DNA of 64,000 nucleotides from Hyperoplus lanceolatus (lineage: Eukaryota; Chordata; Actinopteri; Uranoscopiformes; Ammodytidae): the NCBI GenBank assembly GCA_026929865.2, contig CM049413.1:19590001-19654000 (forward strand), given 5' to 3'. Below, in pieces: positions 23,684 to 37,435 of the stretch. How positions within the stretch are numbered: position 1 is the first letter of the stretch; every line of letters starts with the position of its first letter. Both the position numbers and the translations under genes were made by a program. A model generated the notes under the pieces. It did not search any database. It had not been told where the DNA came from and saw only the letters and a list, made by a program, of their open reading frames with translations.

Positions 23684-26600
23684 AGGGGCAGCTGGTCTAC
23701 GGATGAGGGAGAGGGCCGTCATCCAGAGGCAAGCCCCTCCCCCCTGCCTGTAACCTCTAACCTCTCACCCCTCACCCTAACAGCAGCACAATACGTCTGT
23801 TGAGGGATGTGGGTATAGGCAAGGTTGCTCTCTGCTCGCATCAGCATCCTCTCTGTCCTCCAAAATGCCTTTTTAAAGCACTGAGTGCCATGGGGGGGTT
23901 GTACACCATGTTATTTATGTTTTCAATGATTGCAGCATTTGCATGGCAGAGACACCTGCCCTGATGACATGAAGTGTAGAAGCTGTTGTGCGATCATGCT
24001 GTGAGCCTCAAGGTGCAGTCACAGTGTACAGAAAGCCCGTAGCAAGGGTGGTGTGATTTCACACAATGTCATTGGAAAACATTGGAGTGGACTAAAACAG
24101 ACACAGATTCATTTTAGATGACAGCAACTAAAGATGTGTCTGCGAGAGTAACAATGTCTCAACTCGAGCAGAAGGCTTTATAACTCCACTTCATTACTGT
24201 TTAGTAACCAGAGAAAGATGGCAGGGGCCTAGAGGAAGATATCAGAAACGTCCATTGAAAGTAATACTTCTGTTACTGTAAATAACTGTACTCCTGTTTT
24301 GATTCAACATTTTTGGGGACACATCAAGTGAGAGTTCTGGAGATCCTCCTTCAGAAAATGTTGAGCAATAAACACTTTATTTCCTGCATTCTGGAGATTT
24401 TTTAGGAACAAATTTTTTGACTTTTCTGCATCCATTTATTAAGACAAATCATCCAGAGGGGAGAGATGCAATCATTTCTCGAAAATTGACCATGGCAATC
24501 ACTTTGGTCTTTTTCTGAGGCATTCGCTTTGCACTTGTTTGTACATATACATTCTGATGGAAGGAGTTGTGTAAAGAATGTAAAAGTTTCCAGCCCGTCT
24601 GTTCTCTCACTCCGGTGCACCTTGCCAATCACTGCATGAAGTGGACTTGTCAGATCCCATTTGGAATAGGGGCCAATATTGTTCAACGCAATTCCGAAGT
24701 TGGAAAGATTGCGTTTCAGATTCTATGCTGTGATCTGACAGGCCCTTCATTTGAAGCATAGAATTAGTACTATTTGGTGGTATAAGAAATGAAAGGGAAC
24801 TGAAGTCACCATCTTGTCAAAATGTAGCGGAACCAAATGTGTCACCACTGACAATGATAAAAACCGACATTCGTGTTCTAACTCCTGTCTGGATCTGGAC
24901 TGTCTCCCGGGTCTGGGGAGTCACTGCAGTTATCGCAGTGAAACAACCATGATTTCACCCAATATTCCTGTCATGTTTCAACAGGCTGTTTATTAAAACC
25001 CTCTCAGCCAGCCAGCAACCACATTGCATACCCTCAGCCACGGCGCCCAGAAACACTCTTTCACATCACAACCGTCGCCTCCAATCTCTGTCTTTCCCCT
25101 TGTTTTCGCTACAGCTCCTATTTTCCTTCCTGCTGTCCCAATGGTGGTTTCCTAAGTATGACATCATCACTCAGCGCCTGAGTGAGGGCTCAGTGACCCA
25201 TGGTGCACTTCAGATGCAACACAAGTTTGACGTGTTTTAAAAGAAAAAAAGGAACATTCCTGAGAAAATTTTATGCTGGGGTGTTGAGTCGTGCACTGTA
25301 ACCGGTGTTTATTTCTGTCACACCTATCAACATGACGTCAATCACTGGACTCAAGACAAACACACAGTAAGACCACACCTCCTATTCAGGACAGGATTCT
25401 ACAGTAACGGGATTTGGGAATGACCGAGGACGGGAATGGCGGTTTTCCTTTTCCTACGATGAATAGATGTCCGATTGGCACTGAGACCCCATCTGCACAG
25501 TATCGGGCAGGCGCTTCCTGGAACAGGGTTTCCTTCCGGCTACAGCAGGGGCCTCAGCTCTGATTAGAGAACAGTAGGATGAGGGACACCTGAAAGAAAC
25601 AGCTTCTAATCAGACAGGAGACATGCCAAACAACACACACAAGCAAGTCCACGCAGAGGAAAAGTTGACATGTCTGTACACGCTGAGAGCGCTGGGAAAG
25701 AAACATGTCATCAGCAGAAACATACATCACACAAGCATACAGCCTTTAATCAGGATGGGTTACTCCTCTTGCCAAATGTTTGTCAAATAATGGTGTGAGT
25801 GTGTGTGCACGGGGCTGTTCAGCTGAACTTGATTTCCCAATGCCTGCTGCTCCAGATACCACAGAAACACCCCGTTGCCTCCTTTGTCTGTCTCCCAAGG
25901 AATTCCCAACCTCTCCCAATGGCTTGATTAGCAGCTCTCCCAATCGCGTGATCCTCGCTTGGCTATTAGACTTTAACCATGTTGAGAAAAACACATGGTG
26001 TTGTAACAACACAAGATCTGGAGCAAGACTTTTGGAAATGTTTTTTTCAAGATGAGCAGAAGTAGATGGGAAAATTGTGAGGTAGAAATTCATGCAGATG
26101 TTTGCATTAACGCAATTACCTTGATGCTAAAACGGGTACGCACCCCCTTGCACATACTAGAGGCATATGCCCACATGCGGACACTAAGTCAGTTTATGAC
26201 GCTGCTGTGTATTGAATACCTAGAAACTCTGTGTCTTATTTTGATGTGAGTGGTTTTGTGTCTCGGTGGGACACCACTGGATTAAGGCCATGGAAAAGTT
26301 CAGGTTTGGATCATGCCTGTGCTGCGCTCTGCAATTTCTCCACATGTACCCATTCCAAAGGCTTTTCTTCATCTTCTCTAATTGCGATTTACACCTCTTC
26401 CTTTCAACCCTCCATCCTTCCATCCCGCCAACCGCCATCTGGTGCCCCTTCCCCACTGAGCCCAGTTCCCTACTAACAACCCACAGCTGGGCTCACACAC
26501 ACATCCATTCATTCTAAAGTTAGTAGGAATGGCCGGCAGCGAGTGATCCCAAAAGTCTATCTCTCAATTGCATAGCTTAAGAGACAGCATGGCCTAAGGG

Positions 26601-27298
26601 TCGGGGTGGAACTGGGTAATGTTGTCCCAGTGTTACTTAGGGCTTGTCGGGGGCTGATCGCTGGCAGATGCTGTTTGTGTAGCGGCAGAGGGTCACAGCA
26701 GGGTAAACCAGGGGCGACAGGAGAGCTGCAGATCTGCACAAAATAGAACAGACGTCGCTTGCAGTCTAGGACGGATTGGGAACACAGAGCAGGTCTCTAT
26801 GGTCATGAGTGGAGATCCGAACCCTGGTTGCTTCTGCTGTCAGGAACCGTGGCCTGGACACTATCAGCCCACCGGAGACACACACACACACCCAGAGCAT
26901 TTCAGCACAGTCGTTGTTGGAGCCCCTTCACACCTCTCACAGTCGTTTCCCCAGATCCAAATCTAACATGTCACAAGGCCAGAGGATTAATTGTTAATCT
27001 TAACAGCCGTCATTATCTGGGATAATTCTAAATTCTTTCATTCTCGCCTTGCCAGCACATGTGGCCTGTCCGTTTTGACTGCTGAGGATATCCAGAACAC
27101 TTTCTTTCTCCCCTTGCTTTACCCTTTTTCATGCGCTCTCATTTTTTTGCCCTTTTTGTCTCTCTCTCAAGGACTCCTTCTCTCCCTCCTCTCACTTCCT
27201 GGAGCTAATTTTCAGAATGATTTCATGACCACAGAATGTCCTAATTGCGGAGAGCTGGTCTCCTTCGCTGCAGGCTACTTTTTAGGCCTGGTATTTCA

Positions 27299-27402
<104 letters not shown>

Positions 27403-27589
27403 CTGCGAAAAGGAGGGAAACTAGGTTTTTGGGCAAGGGGGGGTCAGGGAGTTTTAAGGCTGGGGAACCTGTCATTTTGATGGACGTCTGAGGGACCTGA
27501 CTGCCCTTGTACCCCTGACCTCCTTCTCCAGCCCTCCACCATGCCAACATCTCACTCTGTCAGACAGTTAAACCCAGGTGGGGGGACAT

Positions 27590-27590
<1 letters not shown>

Positions 27591-27655
<65 letters not shown>

Positions 27656-27699
27656 TGTGTGTGTGTGTGTGTGTGTGTTTTGTGTGTGTGTTTTGTGTG
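27591..27699 (+). repeat. Compound (GT)n-(GCGT)n-(GT)n array
   Basis: The GT array is interrupted by repeated GCGT units (about 27637-27655) and resumes as TG with TTTTG variants. Confidence 0.93.
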
Positions 27700-27893
27700 C
27701 ATGTCAAAGATTGACAAAGAACAGGGGCTTCTTCACAGAAACCCCAAAAGGACAGAATAACATACTTAAACTCTGCTCATAACATCTCAGCCAGTGCCAT
27801 AAAGAAACCCAGGCCTCTTTTTTAACTACATTTTGCACAATATTCCGAATACACTCGATAAAAACAAAAAAAGAAGTTCCCCACTATCGTCTT

Positions 27894-27895
<2 letters not shown>

Positions 27896-27975
<80 letters not shown>
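27896..27975 (+). repeat. (TG)n microsatellite, about 40 units
   Basis: Uninterrupted TG array, third within 700 bp. Confidence 0.97.
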
Positions 27976-27976
<1 letters not shown>

Positions 27977-28446
27977 ATTTGTGGAGGCAAGTCTATTTAT
28001 TCTGTTTGACTTTTTCCCATCACTCAGTTGGAAGGTTATGAGTTTGGTCTCAAAGCTTATGCAATAGTGTGCGTGTGTGTTCATACGCGGGTTTTTTTTT
28101 CTTGCTTTCTTTCTTTCTTTCTTTTATTCATGTGTGTGTTCTCTGTGTTACACCCCATTTATTTACACACGCTCTTTCTAATTTCACACTTCACACGCAT
28201 TCTTGTCATGGGGTGGAAATAGAGAGATGAAAAAAAACAGGCGGCGGGTGCTTGATGAAAGTGAAATTGAAAAATGAAAAAGAAGTCAGGTCGCAGGCGA
28301 AAGGAGGGGAGCGCTGTCGATGGTTTAGCCCTGGGACGCGTGATGGAAACCAATCACCGTGGAAACAGCACGAATCAGCAGACCACGTCGTAACCCTCGC
28401 AAACGCACACACACACGTATTATACAGCAGTGGATTCACACTCATC

Positions 28447-28447
<1 letters not shown>

Positions 28448-28517
<70 letters not shown>
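28448..28517 (+). repeat. (CA)n microsatellite, about 35 units
   Basis: Uninterrupted CA array. It lies 473 bp from the preceding TG array in opposite orientation, giving an inverted pair able to fold back. Confidence 0.97.
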
Positions 28518-28519
<2 letters not shown>

Positions 28520-29202
28520 TAACCTCAGTATTGCTTTTGTCTGAGATCCGCGCCCTTAAATGAACACGATGGCTTTCTCCTGGCGGCTCAGAGGTTCCAT
28601 TAAACACACACACACAGCATATCCGATACACAGGCACGCACAAACACCAACCCAACACACTGCACCATCAACAACCACTCCGCTACGCTGTATGTATGGG
28701 CCTTCCATGTATCTCCCTGTGCGCTTATTCTTTGGCCGCCTTTTCTCTTTTCTCAACCTCAAGTCTGTTAGAATTATTCTCTACTTTTTTTTGCCTTTTT
28801 CTCTTCTCTCTGTCCTTCTCCTCCTCCTTCTTCTTACCCACCATGTCCCTGTCAGATGGTTGTGGCAGGGACTAGGGCCTATAGCGGTGGGGGTCCTGTG
28901 GTGAAGGGAGAGAATGGGGGGGAGGTTGGGGGTTGGCTGTCCATGTCTGTGCCTGACAGGAGCGGGGCTGCCTTTTACACTGTCCAAACGGGGCCGAGCC
29001 GTCACTCCTGATTAGCCCTCGTGCTGCACAGAGCCAGGGAGTCGGGGGTCTTCTGGAAGCCATTACTCAGCCAGTGAGTGAGTGCCCTGTCCCCTCCTCT
29101 CTCTCACCCCCTCCCTTCCCACCCGCCCCTACCGGCTCAACTTAATCACTCACAGCTGAGGAGAGAGAGAGAGAGAGAGGAGGAGGAAGAGGGAGAAGAG
29201 GC

Positions 29203-29233
<31 letters not shown>

Positions 29234-29513
29234 CAAAAGGGGGCGGAGTCATGGCTCAATCAGCAACAAGTGTGATTGATTCCTTTTTGAGTGCATGACT
29301 TTTCATTCCCATTGGTAAAAGAACACACACGTACAATGAGGCTCAAACACACACACATACGCTCCCACACACACATACCCACTACAGGCCCATTTGGCCC
29401 CCGACAGTGAGCTGCCATGTTCATGTGAGAGGGAAAGTCTGCCTCACAGGAACAGGAAATGAAGGAGTAGACACATACACAGGCTGCCTTGTGTCACCGT
29501 GGGTACCAGTCTG

Positions 29514-29538
29514 AACACACACACACACACACACACAC
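29514..29538 (+). repeat. (CA)n microsatellite
   Basis: Short CA array. Confidence 0.92.
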
Positions 29539-29677
29539 TCAAACACGTAAGTAGGCTACACTCACAGTGGCCTATGTCCACCCTCAGCTGGAGCTTGTTA
29601 AAATCAAGACTTGCTGGGCCAGCTTGTCTTTGTCAGAACTCTGATGTCACATAGGAGATGATGGTTGGGACATTTTC

Positions 29678-29680
<3 letters not shown>

Positions 29681-29728
<48 letters not shown>
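29681..29728 (+). repeat. (TG)n microsatellite
   Basis: TG array of 24 units. Confidence 0.96.
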
Positions 29729-29729
<1 letters not shown>

Positions 29730-30811
29730 AAAACAGGCAACCAGCAGGCCAAAGGATGCTGAGCGATGGTGACACCCCGACCCCAGGCCTCCGTGTTTTC
29801 CCACAATCCCTGTCTTCCGCTAGCAGCTTCCCGTGATGGCTGCTGGGTGGGCAGGAGTCAGGGCCAGAAACCTAAGCCTCCATCAAACATGCACTAATCA
29901 GCCACACGGGCGCAAACAAAATTCAAAGTTAATATGGATCAAGAAGCAAAAGGCCCAATAGTTGTGGAATTTTCGGAAGGTAATTTATTTGAGACGATTG
30001 TTTGAGCTTCAATCTTTTTTTTGTCTGTTTTGCAGTGAAAGTGCTTCCAGAGAGCTCTTGTACGTTAAAGAGGCCGTCTTGCCAAAGAGCAAATGGTAGC
30101 ATAAGTTGTTTCAGTGAATGCCCAAAAAACGACATATGTTCACATTTAACTGACAAAGCCCTCTGACATTGGTAGTAATTACAGCTCATCTTCAAATCAT
30201 CAGGAATAAAAGAGGAAGAAGTGTCCACAGAAGGAAAATGCTGAGGTTGATTGATGGGACTACAAAACATGGAGCTATAACATCGGAGACTGCTTTTCAT
30301 TCCCTGTTTCTTTTAACCGTGACTGCAGTCTTTCCTTAACCTTAACCCAATTTCTGTAATTGTAACAACGTGGCAACGAAGGTTGCCTTACCTTACCAAT
30401 TTCTTACCATGTCACATTTGTGCATGAACCTAAACGAACCTTAATAACGTATGTCATATTTTTCCAATAGCGATTTTTTAACAGTTTTGGGAGAGATAGA
30501 CAAAAATGTGTCAGCCTGTTGATCATGAAATAAGTATAGGTAAATGCTTATATGTGTCGTTCTTGAGGGCATGGGGAAGTATTTGGTCTTTAAATGTATA
30601 GGAGCTCTTGGGTAAAAGGTACTGAGAGGGTGGATAATGTCTCAAGTCTGCTTTGCTTCAGGCACCCCTCACAGGAAAGGAAGCTGAAAAGGAAAAGCCT
30701 TCTGATGATGGATCACATTTCCACCTCTCATCTTCTGTCTTCTGCTTCCCTCTTCCTTTCATCTTTAAAGTGCCGATCCCAGGTGCAGAGAAAAGATGTG
30801 TGTAGGTGTGT

Positions 30812-30813
<2 letters not shown>

Positions 30814-30897
<84 letters not shown>
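30814..30897 (+). repeat. (GT)n microsatellite, about 42 units
   Basis: Uninterrupted GT array. Confidence 0.97.
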
Positions 30898-30898
<1 letters not shown>

Positions 30899-33182
30899 AA
30901 CACCCACTGAGAGGCAGAGAGGTGAATGAAAACATTCCTCACCTGTCTGCAGCGGAGCACGGTTCAGCTGACAGCTTATAAAGTGTGACCGTGGATCAGT
31001 TTGCTGCTCTTTGGGGGTAACGGTTCAGCAGTCAAAGAAACCGCCAGCTATAAAGCTTCGGAAAGGAAAGGCACTGGGGGGAAAAAAGGAAAGATTGACG
31101 GAGAAGAAGGAGGGAGGGGTCACAAGAGAGATAGAGGAGCAGATAAAGGAAGATTGTTTATCTTCCAATTCCAATTATTGAAAAACCACGCTTGCATCAG
31201 CCGCTTTTTATGGGACACACTTTATTATTTTTTAGTAGGCTACCTCGCCACGTCGAAATCCATTTGCTTTCCGTTCCATCCGCAATATCCTTGAGAGATC
31301 TCTATGAAAACACACATTATGCTTTTATTGTGAACATGACATGCCAGGCAAAGGTTTAGCCCCTGTGTCAGTAAGTGTTGTTGTGTGTGTAATAGTGAAG
31401 TTTCTTTTTGACTGGAAGCGGCATGTTTCATGGGAATATAGTTTAAAATCAATGTTTTCTCCGTTTGAACACTTCAACCACAATAACACGAGTCTGTTCT
31501 ATTCGCTGCTTCCACAGCGATACTTTTCACATGGTTTGTGCTTTTTCGCCGGAGCCCAAATCAACGCAAAGGTTATATATTGTTACGAATTTAAAAATAA
31601 TAAAAATCCCCTCCTCTGGTCTCTCTCCAAGGGGTTAGTGGGCAGACGGGCTCCCATGGCTGTCGTGTGACTCGCTGGCCAATTAGTGCAAAATGTGAGC
31701 GTCGTAACGAGCCTTGTGGGAATAAGGGGAGTTTGATTACAACACCTAAACCTTCCTGTCGCCCCCAAGCCACCACACCAAATATCTCACTGACAGCCAA
31801 GTCACAGCTGGGGACACCGACGTAAAAAAAAAGAAAGAGGAAAGAATTACAGCCCACACAGCCCTCTCTGTTCAGAACAATTTATGAATTAACGGGCAAT
31901 GATGTGAAAAAGGGCTGTAGTGTGAGTTTTTCTCCTTTTTTTCAAGCATTGTTTGCAATTATTACATTTATGAAGGATTTCTCTTTCAGAACAAGAGACT
32001 TATTGAGGGCACTGCAGACGGAAAGAGGGACAGAGAGAAATATACAAAGAATAAGTGTCTGTTTTTTCCCTACATGCCTGTTCGTGCTCAGGGCTTCATT
32101 TGGAATGCATGCTGTAGAAACCATAATAAACGGTGGGATTGAATCATTCAGCAGTGCTGATTTGCTTGGCCAAACGCAGGCTCGGAGTTTATTTGTCTCT
32201 GTTGTAGTGAATCAGCGCCTCGGGGAGGACTGGATTCAGTCATCCATTTTAGAAAGAAAATTGATTCAAACAAACACAGGGCGCCCACTATTTGGAGATC
32301 TTTGTAAACAACATTGTAAAAATTGAGTGGATTGGCACTTGGGTCTGTGTGTGGTTGATACGTGATGTTTCACCCAACGTGGTATGTTTCACGAGGTCTG
32401 GATTTGATTCGGCAAAAACCTCAGTGATCAGCACCGCAGAAATACGACAGGAACAGAATAAACTAAGGCCCTTCTCGTCAAATGCAGTTCTGGACATAAA
32501 GGCTCAAAGTAGGGCATCCCACTAATAGCTTCGCACGCACCACCACGAGGATATGTCCCCTGGATGTGGCCCAAACTCCTTCAGAATCCAGGAAAAGATC
32601 TGTGGGATCAAGGGGGGAACGCTGTGCCCTCGAAACGACTCGACCTGGCCACCTCGCATGTCATCGTGTTCCAACGTAAGCCCGATGTGATACCGGCACC
32701 AAAGGATTCTGTTGATGCCAATATTATCCTACTTGTCAACCCGGATCTGCATTCATCCCTCCCCTAATTCACCGTGACAGGAGCCCCACTGTGAGGACCC
32801 CACTCTGTCTTCTGATCGGGCAGCCAGATGGACAGCTCAGCAGCAGGAGGGGGACCTGATATCGGTGTCAGCAATCAGATCTCACCCTCTGAGAGCTTGT
32901 CTAGTTGTGTGTGCGTGTGTGTGTTTGTGCGTGTGTGTGTATGGGATAGAGAGAGAGAGAGTGCACAGTGCAAAGTGATTGTTGGGAGCACATGTGCTGA
33001 CGGCGGCCAGAGTGTGTGTTGAAATGAAGATTAATGAATGAGAGACCTGAATGCGTGTGCGTGGACAAGATTGAAAGGTCAGCGGACGTATTTAAAGAGT
33101 GCACAAACTTGAACTTGTGTTAAACTTCACGTATGTTGTATACTGATTGTGTGTGCCGGTTAGTGTCAGTTTGTATTTTTGG

Positions 33183-33184
<2 letters not shown>

Positions 33185-33265
<81 letters not shown>
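33185..33265 (+). repeat. (TG)n microsatellite, about 40 units
   Basis: Uninterrupted TG array. Confidence 0.97.
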
Positions 33266-33267
<2 letters not shown>

Positions 33268-33454
33268 TGAGTGTGTGTGTGCGCACCAGAATATACAGTA
33301 CTGTATCTTTTTAAGTTTCCACCCTTCTATTCCCACAGCTTTGAGAAGCATGGGTGACATGAGAGAAACACACAAAGTTTTGCTATAAAAGCACAATTCA
33401 ACAAGTCCAAAGAGCCGGCTTTTTGCTTCTGGTTGCACTCTTTGTGTGCGCCTG

Positions 33455-33455
<1 letters not shown>

Positions 33456-33526
<71 letters not shown>

Positions 33527-33592
33527 AGAAAAGAAAAGAAAAGAAAAGAAAAGGAAAGAAAAGAAAAGAAAAGAAAAGAAGAAAAAAGAAGG
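33456..33592 (+). repeat. Compound (TG)n + (AAAAG)n tract
   Basis: About 33 TG units pass directly into an all-purine AAAAG-type tract (33524-33592). The purine block is a candidate for triplex DNA next to a Z-DNA-prone TG array. Confidence 0.95.
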
Positions 33593-34494
33593 AGATGATT
33601 ATTTGCACGTGTGCATTTGTCACAATTTCGACATCAAACTCACTGACTGACAAGTGAAAGGTCCCAGCTCGTCCACATCTATCAACAACAAGCAGGAAGA
33701 GGAAATATGGTTCTCTGTCTTCAGATGATGAGAACAAATGATGACTGCGATGCACACTTTGTAAAGAATGAATCAGCCCCCGAATCAAAAGAAAAATTAC
33801 CGCCGGGCTGGTTTTATGCAACATCTTTGGCAGATGCGGTTCTAAACAAACAGTAAATCAGAATAATGCTCTAAAGCCACCCTGGGGGAAGTCAAACGTT
33901 GCCAAAGAGCATTGTCTATGTGTGTGTGTGTTTGTGTTATGTAGTAAAACTTTATTCCCCTCGAAAAAGTGTTGTTGGTTCAGAAGTCATATAAAGGAAT
34001 AGGACACAATAACAAACAAGCTTGTAGTGTTTTCAAATATGTGCACAAGACTTAAACCATTGCTATGACCTCTGACCTTTAAAGTACAACCATTATTGCT
34101 GCTGTTTGTAAAGAAGTATTAAAGGTATCGTACTGTAGCCACTGCTTTTTTGGAACATCCACTACATTTGTTGTATACTGTATATTGTAGTAGATTCTTT
34201 TGTCAATATGAAATTTCAACCATCTTAAATGCACAATATGTAAAACTGCGCAGCTCACAATCAATAGAATAACAAAAGAAGGACTTTGATGACATCATGA
34301 AGTTGCACAGGATCATCTGAGATTGTGTCTTCATCCATTGCAAGATAAAATCTATCAGTTTGCAGCACCGGTATGCTTATGCTTCGTTGCACGGACAATA
34401 CAATACAACATATAACAACACAATGCTATGAAGCTATTTTTCCTTCCTTTTATTTTCAGCGCGGTTTTGGAGTGACTTTCTCTGACCTGACGTA

Positions 34495-36099
34495 CAGTGT
34501 CGTGCGAAAGTTTGTGAACCCCTTGAGCCTTTTGGAATTTTATTTATGTTAACCATTATTAATTCATTTTTTTCAATACCAGTATTTTTTATATGAAATA
34601 ACAGATGTTTGTTTATCAATTCAACATTTTTCTTTTCCAGAAATCAATTGTTAAAATAGATAAAACAAATTATTTGACAAATGTTGTATGTGCAAAAGTT
34701 TGTGAACCCTAAGCTGCATTGCTTAAATCGAGCAAGGTAAACACAATCAGGTGGGCCAAATTGATTGATGAAATAGACCAATGTAATGAGAGATCTTTAT
34801 GGAAGAAATTGGGCGCCACTAGATAAAACAAAGATAAAACCAGGTCAGTTTAGGCCCACCAAACTGAACCCATACAGGTCAGACATGCTAAAAGGGTAAA
34901 AAATCTCAGAAGATCTCAGGAATAGAGTTGTGATGCTGCACATTTGTCTGGGGACAGCTATAAATTAATTCAAAAAAAGTTTGAGCTCCATCGGCCCACC
35001 GTGAGGCAAATCATCTACAAATGGAGAGCTTAAAGAGTGACTGAACATCTGCCTAGAAGTGGACTTCCTTCAAAAATATCTTCAAGCGCCACAAGAAAAG
35101 TATTTTTTTAGTTAAAAGCCAACCCACACATTACATCTAGTGATTTGCAGACCTCTCTTGCAACATCTGGGACAGATGTGCATGGTTCCACAATAAGAAG
35201 AAAACTCAATCAACATGGCTTTCAAGGGAGGGTTGCTGAAGAAGCCTCTGCTCTCAAAAAAGAACAAAACTGCTTGTCACAGCTTTGCCAGAGAGCACCT
35301 GGAGATACCTGAAGTCTTATTCTGTGGACAGATAAGTCCAAAATTGATCTGTTTGGTCATAACCAAAACCGCCCTTTTTGGGCAAAAACGCAACTCTGCC
35401 TACCACCAACAGAACCTTCTCCCAAGTGAAGAATGGTGATGGCAAATGGTCTGCAAATCTCCAGATGTAATGTTTGGGTTGGCTTTTACTTGAAAAATCC
35501 CTTTTCTTGTGGCGCTTGAAGATATTTTTGAAGGAAGTCCACTTCTAGGAAGATGTTCAGTCACTCTTAAAGCTCTCCATTTGTAGATGATTTGCCTCAC
35601 GGTGGGCCGATGGAGCTCAAACTTTTTTATACGAATGTATAGCTGTCCCCAGACAAATGTGCAACATCAAAACTCTATTCCTGAGATCCTCTCAGATTGT
35701 TTCCCCTTTGAGCATGTCTGACCTGTATGGGTTCAGTTTGGTGAGCCTAAACTGACCTGGTTTTATCTTTGTTTTATCTAGTGGCGCCCAATTTCTTCCC
35801 TAAAGATCTCTCACTACATTGGTCTATTTCATCAATCAGTTTGGCCCACCTGATTGTGTTTACCTTGCTCGATTTAAGCAATGCAGCTTTGGGTTCACAA
35901 ACCTTTGCACATACAACATTTGTCAAATAATTTGTTTTATCTATTTTAACAATTGATTTCTAGAAAAGAAAAATGTTGAATTGATAAATCTGTTATTTCA
36001 TATAAAAAATACTGGTATTGAAAAAAATTTGTTAATAATGGTTAAAATAAATAAAATTCCAAAAGGCTCAAGGGGTTCACAAACTTTCGCACGACACTG
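34495..36099. mobile_element. Foldback Tc1-like transposon with about 655-bp arms
   Basis: The ends CAGTGTCGTGCGAAAGTTTG and its reverse complement are flanked by TA on both sides (34493-34494, 36100-36101), as for Tc1/mariner insertions. The inverted repeat continues far inside: 34495-35153 matches 35448-36099 reversed, with scattered substitutions and a small indel, leaving a 294-bp centre. The left arm carries the first helix-turn-helix part of a Tc1-type transposase (RQIIYKWRA), the centre the second (STIRRKLNQHG) and the first catalytic Asp region (ILWTDKSK, GAT at 35331-35333); the rest is replaced by the inverted copy. Stops interrupt the frame, so it is non-autonomous. Confidence 0.85.
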
Positions 36100-36101
36100 T
36101 A

Positions 36102-36257
36102 TAAGCCGGTCCTCCTCATGTTTCATTGGATTTTTCTGGAAGTATGTTTTCATTGACAGGCAACCCAGTTATTACTTTTTGTGTAAATTAAAAAAAATCT
36201 ATTTTTTTCTCAAATCAAAGCTGACAGCAGCATTTGTGATCCTTTCAGTACACCGCT

Positions 36258-36328
<71 letters not shown>

Positions 36329-37053
36329 CATTGGTTATGTCATTTTGTGAAGTTTTAAATACAAAATCAATACATAATCGGGCCTTTAACCGTTGACAGT
36401 TACACGCCAGAAAATAAAGTGCTGCCTGATGCCTGTGTGTTTTGTAATAAATATGCTTTTCAAGTGATTAATATCACAGCTTCTACATGACAGTTTGTCT
36501 CCAATGCCATAAGACGGTAAACATAAAATCTACGGCAAAAACAAATGGCCAACAACTGGGACATAAATAGCAAGATGTCAACTCTCCCAGCACGACGCTC
36601 ACAAAAGACTTGCCACGCAACGTAATTATGAAGTACAGATGTATTAGTCAAACTACTCCACCCCTCCTCTCAGCCCCTTGTGTAGGCTCTTAGGATATGT
36701 GGTGTGTGTGTGTGTTTGTGTTTTTGATGGGAAGCGTGTGCGTGTTTGTCTGAGAGCTCTTCGTTAGCTCTCTCCTCCCGCCTGTCACCCACAGCATTGA
36801 TAGATGTGACGGGGCGGGAGGGAGAGGGGATCTATTGAGTGAAAGCAGGGGAATGCCAGTCTCCAACCCGCCTACCCCCTCTGTCACATCCCCCCTTTCT
36901 GCCCTTCCAGTCAAGCGGAAGAAATCGGAAGTCCACTCTTTAGCCAGAGAGCCAGGAGGACTAGTTAAGACACTGGTTCTCGTTTACCTTGGGAGCTGTC
37001 GACACGTCAGGCCTCGGGTTGAAGGCTATGAAAATAAATCAATTTCAGCTTTT
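36102..37053. other. Intergenic, AT array plus complex DNA
   Basis: Contains the AT microsatellite at 36262-36327. The 36380-36620 part is complex, with TAAT-containing motifs (AAGTGATTAATATCACAG at 36458-36475), and could be a conserved element. No gene is seen. Confidence 0.5.
36262..36327. repeat. (AT)n microsatellite, 33 units
   Basis: Uninterrupted AT array, self-complementary and cruciform-prone. Confidence 0.97.
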
Positions 37054-37435
37054 TAAAGCTATAGAGCATAACTTTTTCATATAAATTAATGTTGGTTACA
37101 TTCAAAGCCATCGTCAAACGTGTTGACACAAAGTTGATTAAGCCTTTCAGCTCCTTTAAAACTCTCTCTGTATTTTACAGTATGGCCGCGTTTACAAACT
37201 GGTGATAGCCCTGTGACCTTGGCGCAGGAACTCTCGAGAGAAATCTCAAGATGCATCCAAGAAATGTTTAATTTGTTTGATTGCTAATGACTGCTAAAAA
37301 AACATGGGCATAAAGCAGAACTTATAAAATCCTTGCACCATCACCGAAGGCTTACCATGTAGATACGCCAACAGTTTTGTTGTAATTACTCAGAATTACT
37401 CATGGGGGCGACAGAAGTTATGCACTATAGCTTTA
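37054..37435. mobile_element. MITE, copy A (382 bp)
   Basis: The ends TAAAGCTATAGAGCATAACTT and its near-complement GAAGTTATGCACTATAGCTTTA form roughly 21-bp inverted repeats with one or two mismatches. No coding capacity. Internal sequence (TTGACACAAAGTTGATTAAGCC, CTCTCTGTATTT...CAGTATGG) recurs at 39741-39937 and 55570-55662, defining a family. Superfamily not resolved. Confidence 0.7.
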
